Assembly: GCA_903772945.1 (NCBI GenBank)
Contig: CAICTM010001111.1
Span: forward strand, 1-36,920
Reading direction: 5' to 3'
Length of the DNA: 36,920 bases
Origin: Seminavis robusta
Taxonomy: Eukaryota; Bacillariophyta; Bacillariophyceae; Naviculales; Naviculaceae
The position numbers were made by a program, and so were the translations under genes. Shown piece after piece: positions 29,882-36,920 of this stretch; positions within the stretch are counted from its first letter, which is position 1; every line of letters begins with the position of its first letter. The notes under the pieces are model-generated. The model made no database searches and was not told the DNA's origin. It saw nothing but the letters and a program-made list of their open reading frames with translations.

Positions 29882-30652
29882 ATGAAGAACGGCCAAGCCA
29901 TTCACACTACCACCATGGATTCTTCTCCCAAGCAACCACGAAACAACAACCGACAGCAGCGGTTCCGCAAGCTCGCTGGAGCCACAAATCAGATCCCCAT
30001 CATGCTGGAACCGGAAGAAGATCGCATCACTTCGCCGCCCCTGGAAATCTACGTGAACGAGTTGTCCGTGTCTGGGTCACTTGAGGCTTCCTCTTCTGCC
30101 ATGACGGATATAACTTTTGAGAATAGTTGCTCGATGAATCTGAGTGGCCTCTTCTCCTTAACCTCGTCCATGAGTTCACTGGGCGGAGATGGGATCAACG
30201 TGACAACCGCCTGTGCATCGGGTGATGATGAAGAAGAAAACCAACGACGATTGCCCCCAAGAGGACAGAGCTGTGGCCGCTCCAAACGAGGTGGTCGCAA
30301 GGGTGGCGTCATGAGGTGGGCCAGCATGCCACAAAAGAAGAGCCCGCACAGCCGAGCTGCAGCGACGGAGTCACCACCTTGCACTTGCACCCAAAACAGT
30401 CCTCGCATTCCTCGTCGACGAGGGAGCAACGACTCCCTCAACACCTCTGATTCTATTAATAGCAGTGCCAACAGGAAATCGGAGGAAGAGCACCACCACC
30501 AAGGGGACTGTGGTGCATGCAAGACCAGGCAAAAGCCAAAACTACCCATACGCAAGGGAAGCGCTGCATCGCTGTTTGATGATAGTTTTTCCACAACTAG
30601 TTCCTCTACAGAGGAGGCAGACGAAGTTGTCCTGTCAGCCCATGCTGCATAG
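29882..30652 (+). CDS. Hypothetical basic, serine-rich protein
   Basis: A single 256-residue frame from GACAATGAAG (29882). The neighbouring ATG at 29876 is in frame but not preferred. The product is disordered in appearance: a Gln/Asn/Arg start (RNNNRQQRFRKLAG), an acidic patch (LEPEEDRITSPPLEIYVNEL), Ser-rich segments, an Arg/Gly/Lys stretch (GRSKRGGRKGGVMRWASMPQ), RRRGSNDSLNTSDS, a His/Cys patch HHHQGDCGACK, and a Ser/acidic end. RRRGS and RKGS are kinase-type sites. There is no membrane helix or enzyme motif. The basic block could direct the protein to the nucleus. The opposite strand is also open over much of this stretch, but codon composition and start context favour the plus frame. 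Function unknown. Confidence 0.6.
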   Translation: MKNGQAIHTTTMDSSPKQPRNNNRQQRFRKLAGATNQIPIMLEPEEDRITSPPLEIYVNELSVSGSLEASSSAMTDITFENSCSMNLSGLFSLTSSMSSLGGDGINVTTACASGDDEEENQRRLPPRGQSCGRSKRGGRKGGVMRWASMPQKKSPHSRAAATESPPCTCTQNSPRIPRRRGSNDSLNTSDSINSSANRKSEEEHHHQGDCGACKTRQKPKLPIRKGSAASLFDDSFSTTSSSTEEADEVVLSAHAA

Positions 30653-32496
30653 AAAGAGCTATTGGATGGGATCTGCACTTGGTTGTCCTGGTTGGGCCCT
30701 AGAAGGGACAAGCATTACAATGTCCTACTAGTAGAGCATGTTTCTACCATACTATAAACATTCATAACCGAGGAGATTAAGATGTGTTCCAATTCGTTGA
30801 GACTCACTGTTACTAGCAACAATGCTACCGTCCCGATACCATGAACCCCAATAGCTGCCCCCAAAACTTGGCCGTCCGAGCCCAGGCAAGAGCGTGAAGT
30901 CGCTACTTCATAACATCATCACGGCAGCCTCCTGCTCCCAAAGCTACCAGCAAGCTGGCTGGGATGTCAAAGCTCCGGTTTGCGCTGCTTCCCATGGGGG
31001 CTCTAGCTAGCTAGTACCAGGTATCTAGATTCCTGAATCACGCAAAACAACATTGAACTCTCGCCAGACATGATCAAGCGAGGTGGTACCGGTGCTGTCC
31101 TTAGCTGGTAGGGGCAGCAGCAAGAAGGGAACAGCTCTTTCAACCATAAGAAGAACAAACCAGCGATTGAACACAGGGGGTGTTTTTGATTTGGCTGGTT
31201 GGGTTACATGTAGAGTACATGTAGATCTAGCCAATCCAATTGGTGCAAGCCAGTGCTGCTGGCTTATTACTAGTTCTGCGAATTCAGCGACTGTCTACAG
31301 TACGAATACATGTAGCGACATCGGTAGCAGCTGAGATAGCAGCCAAGCGTACAATATCCCTGGTCAAAACTTCCATAGTAAAGAGCAAAAGAGATTCCAA
31401 AGGTTGCGCGATAATTCATCAGCCAGCCATTACATTGGAAGTAAACTGGAAGCAAAAAGGCACATCGTCACCGTGGTTGAGCGAGCGACAAGGAAGAGGT
31501 CGATTGTGGACTATTCAGCCAGCCAACAGCCCTTCTACAGTGTACCTGGTACCGTCTCAAATGGACTCGACTCCAAAATAATGGCAGGATATTATTGATC
31601 ACCAATCTAATCTTTCCCAGCAGTCTGTTAGGATTGCTACGCTTGATTGTTAGACGGAGGCCTCTTGCCTCCTACTAGCTAGCTAGGACCAAGCGGAAGA
31701 CAGCTCGCATGATATTATTGATGAAACATGAAGGGGATGCAAGACAAGAGGTTATCCGGAGGTTGAGAGTTAATGAGGAATGCGATTATCGGCGCGCTCA
31801 AGAATGCCCGCTGCACTTGTTTCAAAACCATGGTATTCAGTGCAACCAAGGAGCCTTTATTAACCCGTTTTGAACTCGTACTTGCCTCAACACCATCAAG
31901 AACCACACCGCAAACAGTTAAAACCATGCTGATAAACCGAGACTGTTCATTGCGTAAACTTCTTTGCTAATTGGATGTGATGATGGGATCCTTCAATACT
32001 TAAATATTTATCAGTGTGCCGAATTCCTACAGCTTCTCTAGTCGTGATACTGTGCTGACCATGACTCTTAATAAATCTCTGAACGCCGACACCGGTCCCA
32101 GATTTACAAGACACTGAATGTTTCAGTAGGAGAATGACCATGCAAAGTGATGTGGTGTCGTCGGAAACGGCTGGCATCTGCATCTTCCGCAGCGGGGTGC
32201 CTCATCAAGAAATAATGGGAAACGAACTGCTTCCAAGCTCCCACCAAGCCGCTGCTGTTCGTGCTGTTGGACCGCTTGTCCACCGGAGATTCGATTCGAG
32301 TACATGTAAGTTCACTCAGGCGACGGGAGAGAAGCCACCGACCGAGAGGCAGCTGGAAGCAACAACAAACAAGACCCCCACCACCCTTTCTTTAGAGCTA
32401 GACAACAGTACAGTAGCATTCGCTATCAACACAATAGAAAAACGGCAAAAGACTTGCTTTGCTTGGCCCATGTCGGCTACTAGCATGCTAATACCC
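30653..32496. other. Intergenic stretch upstream of the secreted protein gene
   Basis: No gene is supported. It contains CTAG-repeat words near 31001-31013 and 31674-31684, and a repeated TACATGTAG word at about 31205-31222. The frame of the next gene is open from 32134, but the part before 32470 lacks a signal peptide and is more likely 5' untranslated sequence. Confidence 0.4.
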
Positions 32497-33093
32497 ATGG
32501 CATCGAGGCTCCTCTTTCGAGGGGTGCTTCTGTGGATGCTGCTGGTTCTAGCATCGGTTAACGCCGATGACTACCGTCGGGTTATCGTTAGCTTCGATAC
32601 CTCGCGAGACTGTACCGAGTCCATGTTCCCACCCTTGTGGACGAATATAGTAGAACAAGGCTTGGCTCGCGTAGGTATCCATTACGAGAGATGGACTCAT
32701 GGATACGATGTAGACGGAGACGGCCGTAAGCTGCAAGTCAACAGTGGCTGTCCTGAATGGTGCAAGTACTTGACTCAATACTGCGAGTGCCTTTGCGTCA
32801 CCACGTGCGAGGAACAAGGAAACGGAAACAGCAATGGCAATAACGGAAACAGCAACGGCAACGGCAATCGAAGACACCTTCGAGGCGATGAACGACAAGA
32901 GGAACTTTTAAAGCGTGGACAAGCACAGGCTCAGTACGATGCCTTGACGAACGAACGTCGCATAGAGGCAGCTCAGTTTGTGGTGGACGAAGACACTGTT
33001 CGAGAATATATCGAACTGCAGTTGGATGAAAACGATTTGACCATCGAGTGCATGCAAGAACAGCACAGGGCAAGAGTTTATCTGATCAGATGA
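32497..33093 (+). CDS. Secreted Cys-rich protein with Asn-Gly repeat
   Basis: The start at 32497 (MASRLLFRGVLLWMLLVLAS) gives a typical signal peptide ending SVNA|DDYRR and 198 residues in all; ATGs at 32470 and 32485 are alternatives. The mature protein has CTESMFPPLW, an acidic DVDGDG loop (EF-like in outline only), a Cys cluster GCPEWC...YCECLCVTTC, an Asn-Gly-Ser repeat (about 107-124), the site NRRHLRGDERQ, and a charged helical C-terminus ending RVYLIR. RRHLRG resembles RXL/dibasic processing sites of secreted diatom cell-wall proteins; that parallel is inference. No membrane anchor is visible. Likely extracellular or frustule-associated, but the function is unknown. Confidence 0.72.
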   Translation: MASRLLFRGVLLWMLLVLASVNADDYRRVIVSFDTSRDCTESMFPPLWTNIVEQGLARVGIHYERWTHGYDVDGDGRKLQVNSGCPEWCKYLTQYCECLCVTTCEEQGNGNSNGNNGNSNGNGNRRHLRGDERQEELLKRGQAQAQYDALTNERRIEAAQFVVDEDTVREYIELQLDENDLTIECMQEQHRARVYLIR

Positions 33094-34438
33094 GAGAGAT
33101 CAATCAAGACAGGAGAGAATGGAAAAACTCGACTCGACTGAACTTTGCCCTTGAGGACCATCATCAAAGGTGGGCCTCTTCAAGATTATGCCCCAAGCAG
33201 GACGTGGCTTTTGCTACAGCTTGTTCGTTCTTGGATAAGACGACGACAGCCCTGGTCCGTGGCTAGCTGGCCGCGAAAGCGACCGTAGCAAACCAGGAAT
33301 TTCATGCAACTTGCTTGCAAGGCACCGGAATCCCGTCGTCTGATGTACTGATGCAGTACTCATCGAAAGAACGACAGAGGTGCCTCAAAATAATTGATAT
33401 CCTGAGAAGAATTGAATATGTGCAGCCCGAACATTCACGAGGGCCAGCCATCCAGCTATCTACCTTAGCTTTGGAATCACAATAACTGAATAATTGATTG
33501 GATTGAATCGAATCATTCTGGTAGCTTGCTAATATTATCCACCGTACGACAAAATCAATTAGGATTTTTCTCATTGCAGAGGTGTGCTGCGTCCTTGACC
33601 CTGTTGGATGGAGGTGTGCCTCGGCATGTATCTCTACCTCTAGCCAGAGGATCAAAATCTAGTACCGTAGGTTCCTGTCTCCCCAAAGGAATTCTTCTGT
33701 GTGCAGTGAAGCGTTGCGCCCAGCCATTCTTTGCCGAGTTGCCAGGAAACTTGGGCATTTATTTCAACTGCATAGTTCTTCTGTTTCCGCACGGTCCCCC
33801 CCTGTAATCGCATCGTACTTGGAATGGAATGCCCCACGTCAAGCTACGGTACCAACTGGCTAGCTGGCTGCTAGGAACGTTTTTGTATCGGTGCTTCAGA
33901 ACACGCACTGTTGGCTTTTTGCATCTTTGATCACAGCCAGAAAGGGGTCAGCGCCATGGGCTAGCTGGTGCCGGTAGACGGAAGCTTGCTCGAACGTAAA
34001 AATCGACGGCTGCTCCAATGTATGTGATGCCGACCGAAGCGGTCAAACCTATCAACGATAGACAGAGCGGGGTCATGCGCCATTCCGCCCAGTCTACTTT
34101 CGCAGCTAGCTTGCACCTTTGGCACCCAGATATACATGAAGAATATAAAGCGACTCTAAGCAAATAATAATATGTCCAAAGATCAACGTATATATCTCTT
34201 ATGCAGGTCAACAAAATGCCGATGCTTTGGTATCATGGCCAAGTAATGTGATTATCTCTGCTTTCTTTCTTTCTCTCTCTCTCTTTCTTTTTGTAGTCTA
34301 ATTGTTGAATAAAATCAAAGGTGGATTGATTGCTTGACTGACTGACTGACTGACATGCCGACTGTCAACCACACGATTCCGTTCCATCCAGAATTACCAA
34401 CAACTGTTGCATTTTCTTTTGGCCGCCCGCCACTTTCT
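33094..34438. other. Intergenic stretch with microsatellites
   Basis: No gene is supported between the secreted protein gene and the E2 gene. A CTTT/CT-rich tract lies at about 34259-34292 and a (GACT)n tract at about 34334-34353. A CTAGCTGG-type word recurs near 33265, 33858 and 33962. Confidence 0.4.
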
Positions 34439-35045
34439 CTACTTGGCATAGTCTTTGGTGTATTTCTTGGCCATTTTCTCAAATTCCTTTGGTTTCTTTT
34501 CCAATTGATTGGCAATCTCCTCCTCCAAGGGATGATCGGTCTGGGGCGACTGCAGCAAGCTGAAGACCACTTGCAGACAGTGCTGAGCATTCAGCGTCGG
34601 TCCCCAAGTACCCAACACATCTCCACACACTTCACCAGTCTCCGTCTGGACACTGGGATGGTAGACTTTCGTCTGGAACACCAGCTTGGGTGGCTTGAAG
34701 GGATACTGCGTCGGAAAATCCAACAGCAACACGAATCGGCCGCCGGCGTACGGAGAGTTTTCGGGGCCTTGAATGTGACAATGCCAGCGAAACAAGTCGT
34801 CTCCGACCAGCTCAATGCCCGTCAAAAAGCCAAACGGCTGTTCTTTCTCAATTTTGGAGCGTTCCTACACAACAACGACAACAGCAACATACATCAAGAA
34901 TAAGAGATGGCCAGACACGACAAGCGGCGGCACCATCCAATAAGCGAGTCGTGGTGCCCATCAGCGCAGCCTTGCTCTCGGATCCGAACAAGGAGAGGCT
35001 CTCCCCATGGCGTCGTCCACTCACCTTCAACAGTCGCTTCGCCAT
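34439..35045 (-). CDS. Ubiquitin-conjugating enzyme E2 (UBC fold)
   Basis: Two exons, 35045-35025 (MAKRLLK) and 34864-34439, joined over a 160-nt GTGAGT...TAG intron in phase 0, give 148 residues, the usual size of a minimal E2. The catalytic domain is complete: ERSKIEKEQPFGF helix region, DLFRWHCHIQGPENSPYAGG, the PxxPP motif in YPFKPPKLVF, then YHPS (75-78), catalytic Cys87 in GEVCGDVL, WGPTLN, and a C-terminal helix ending KKYTKDYAK. E2s accept ubiquitin from E1 and pass it to substrates with an E3. In the usual HPN signature Asn stabilises the transition state; here it is Ser78, and there is one extra residue between this site and the Cys. It may still be active or serve a ubiquitin-like modifier. 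Confidence 0.9.
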
Positions 35046-35761
35046 GGTATCTTCTTGCTGCTCTCTAGATAGGAAGTCTTTCGTCACTACAAGATGGTAA
35101 ACAACTGAGACAATGCCTGATGCCTGCCAACGTTCAAAATGAGTTTCACAAAGCGGTCATCCAAACAACAAAAAGATCCCAGTCTCAAAGTCTCGCCGAG
35201 ATCCAGCGGGAGCAAGTCCCATGAAGCCAACATTATATATAGGTAGTTGGGGTAAACCAAATTCTAAATAGAGTAATATGAAACTTTAACTCTATATGTA
35301 CCCCAACTACCGTAAACTCATCTTGCATTAGCAGCTGTTTGCTGAGGAGCAAAGGTGCGTCCTCTAAGGCTTGGAGGCCTCGAAAAGCAAGTCAGACCTC
35401 CCGAAAGGACAAGCTTGTATCCAGCTAGAAGCTAGGGCTCCATGCATCCTACTCTAAGTAGATGCCATGGTACAGTATGGTAAGCAATATCTTTTAAACC
35501 AGTTAATAGAAGCAAAGGAACTGAGAAGGAGACAAGCAGTTAGCAGCTACTTCAGATTCGATTCAAAAGAAACACAAAATATTTCTAGTTCCTTCTTCAA
35601 GCTTGAGGTATGTAGATTGAATCATTCAATGCAGAAAACTATAACAACCCTTATGTAGCTGAACTCAGCTACTAGAAGTACCGGTAGATTGCAAGGTGCA
35701 CTGAGCAAAACAATTTGACTGACCAGCTACCACAGTAGTTCTTGATCCTTTCCTCGTTTGT
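35046..35761. other. Intergenic stretch between E2 and NifU-like genes
   Basis: Apart from the hairpin at 35242-35311, no feature is supported. The stretch 35640-35761 should hold the 3' end of the minus-strand plastid protein gene. Confidence 0.4.
35242..35311. repeat. 70-bp hairpin with perfect 13-bp arms
   Basis: GGTAGTTGGGGTA (35242-35254) and TACCCCAACTACC (35299-35311) are exact inverted copies. A second inner pair, TAGAGT and ACTCTA, can extend the stem around an AT-rich loop. The element lies upstream of the E2 gene on its coding strand. It may be a tiny fold-back element or a transcribed structure; no target duplication is clear. Confidence 0.7.
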
Positions 35762-36579
35762 CTACCAAACCTCATTGGCTTCGTCTGTGAGCTGCCATTC
35801 ATCTTCGATTGTCACATCAATAATCTCGGGTATGCGCTGTATCAGGTAATTAGAAACCCGGTCCAGCACTGTGGTCCTCTCGTGCCAGAAGCGTCCCTTC
35901 AGTCTCACCTGTATATTACAGCGGTGGCAACATGCAAAAGTGAGTGAGTAGTTTGATTAGCAATCAAAACAACATTCAATTGCACGCTCTCCCCCGGTTT
36001 TTCACAAAACTCACCACTACAGTAGGTCCGTCCATCTCCACATAGTCGACACCACCCGTGATGCCAACGCCACGATTTTCTTCTGTGTATCCGAACAAAG
36101 TACCCAATTCACCACGGCAAGCCGACAAAACACCCATGACAACGTCCTCGCTCAGCTCTAATTGGGAGCCTGCAACCAAAAAAGAAAGACAAAAAAGCAT
36201 TGGCAAACCCAACCAACTAAATCCACAGTGGGACAGCTTGACAATACAATACAACTCAATTCAATGGAGTCTTACCCGCTGGAACTTGCAGGGGTGGAAA
36301 ATCATTCTCAATTTTGGGAGGCTCCAATCCGGAACCTATTTGTGCCTTGCTCTCTTGAGAATCCTCTTCCACGGCATACTGGTTTGTGTCGATTCGCAGA
36401 TCGTCAAAATCTTCGTCATCGTCCAGTGCTGTAAAATCGGACCAATCACTGGAGAAGCGACGGGTTGTGGTGATGGAGCAAGTTCGTTGGACGCAGAATG
36501 CCGGCCGTTGGAAACCAAAAGTAACGCCACAGCAAATGGCCACTGCAAGGAGCTGTTGAGAGAGTTTTGGTGTCAACAT
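35762..36579 (-). CDS. Plastid protein with NifU-C-like domain lacking Cys
   Basis: Three exons (36579-36276, 36169-36015, 35908-35762) give 201 residues, with GTAAGA...CAG and GTGAGT...CAG introns of 106 nt each and consistent phases. MLTPKLSQQLLAVAICCGVT followed by FGFQRPAFC is a signal peptide with Phe at the cleavage site and a transit peptide, so plastid import is expected. After an acidic linker (DFTALDDDEDFDDL) comes a domain at about 104-192: LSEDVVMGVLSACRGELGTL, ITGGVDYVEMDGPTVVVRLK, GRFWHERTTVLDRVSNYLIQ, RIPEIIDVTIED. This order of helix, two strands and Thr-led helix resembles the NifU C-terminal domain, but the CxxC that binds Fe-S is replaced by RFWHE. I know similar uncharacterised stramenopile proteins; the function is unknown. 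Confidence 0.82.
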
Positions 36580-36920
36580 GATGACAGAGATTAGAACCAA
36601 ATGATCACGAAGCAGACTAACAACTTGAACGAAGAGAAGCTCCTCCTTCGAATGCTCTCTCCAACTCTTTGGCAACTTCATTAAATTTTTGTCGCCAGAA
36701 CACGTATGCGTGATCTTGGAGCAAGTGTGCGGATGAATGCAAACCTGGGAGAGACTGCTGAGCTGCTGAGTCACTCACCAAAGAACAGGAAACAATGACA
36801 GTGTGTCAGAGAGTGTAAAAGGGGTTTAGAGTAGGGAAATTATCTACGGAAGCCAGCCGGGGCCAGGCTTAAGCAAAGAACAGTCGAAATTCAGGACTAG
36901 GTTCTGAGGGATCAGGGGCA
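36580..36920. other. Upstream region with a short dispersed relic at the end
   Basis: This is the 5' side of the minus-strand plastid gene. At 36821-36875 the sequence GGGGTTT..TTATCTACGGAAGCCA..CGGGGCCAGGC matches, with small gaps, the minus strand of 15013-14975 inside the membrane-protein relic. It does not encode a continuous protein here. Confidence 0.5.

Noticed and set aside
30049..30711. Minus-strand 220-codon open frame
   Set aside because: It is antisense to the Ser-rich gene at 29882-30652 and reads as low-complexity Leu/Ser/Arg with no domain or good start.
32599..32730. DVDGDG loop of the secreted protein as a calcium-binding EF hand
   Set aside because: Only the first residues fit; the following helix and the position-12 acidic residue are not clear.
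1..36920. tRNA, rRNA or spliceosomal RNA genes
   Set aside because: No conserved T-loop or other RNA core was spotted by eye; a covariance-model scan would be needed to exclude them.

Overview
The window looks like nuclear DNA of a pennate diatom; Seminavis robusta or a close relative would fit, but that name is an inference. The evidence is genes with few, mostly short GT-AG introns, three plastid-type presequences with an aromatic residue at the signal-peptide cleavage site (YAFVPR in the ribosomal L15 gene), a tandem cluster of serine-linked LRR membrane proteins, and abundant decayed DNA transposons. No bacterial operons, ribosome binding sites, CRISPR array or RNA gene were recognised.

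Layout. 1-6 kb is repeat- and relic-rich: a multiply frameshifted gene of unknown family, a decayed Harbinger-type (DDE_Tnp_4) transposase, a 292-bp MITE sitting inside a tandem array, a duplicated satellite-like block of about 550 bp, and small tandem repeats. 6-14 kb holds three tandem paralogues of an LRR membrane protein. The first is dead (nonsense codon, frameshifts, missing 3' end); the other two are intact. A broken minus-strand gene with a possible nuclease-like motif lies between copies 1 and 2. 14-16 kb is mostly non-coding, with one membrane-protein relic.

The most notable object spans 16160-21682. It is a 5.5-kb apparently intact DNA transposon with 20-bp terminal inverted repeats, TA on both flanks, dense TTTAAC/GTTAAA subterminal motifs, a pogo/Tc1-mariner-like DDE transposase of about 1040 residues, and two further genes of unknown function transcribed divergently from a short shared spacer. 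It is the best candidate here for an undescribed system.

22-37 kb is host sequence: a one-pass receptor with an extracellular solute-binding/glutamate-receptor-like domain and cytosolic EF hands; plastid ribosomal protein uL15 with three exons; a plastid thioredoxin-fold fusion protein whose frame needs two unusually short introns; a basic/serine-rich protein; a secreted Cys-rich protein with Asn-Gly repeats; a ubiquitin-conjugating E2 with HPS in place of HPN; and a plastid protein resembling a NifU C-terminal domain without its cysteines. These genes do not form an obvious pathway, although three of the seven encode predicted plastid proteins. All splice models were built by hand from GT-AG sites, reading-frame continuity and remembered family features; none has transcript support.
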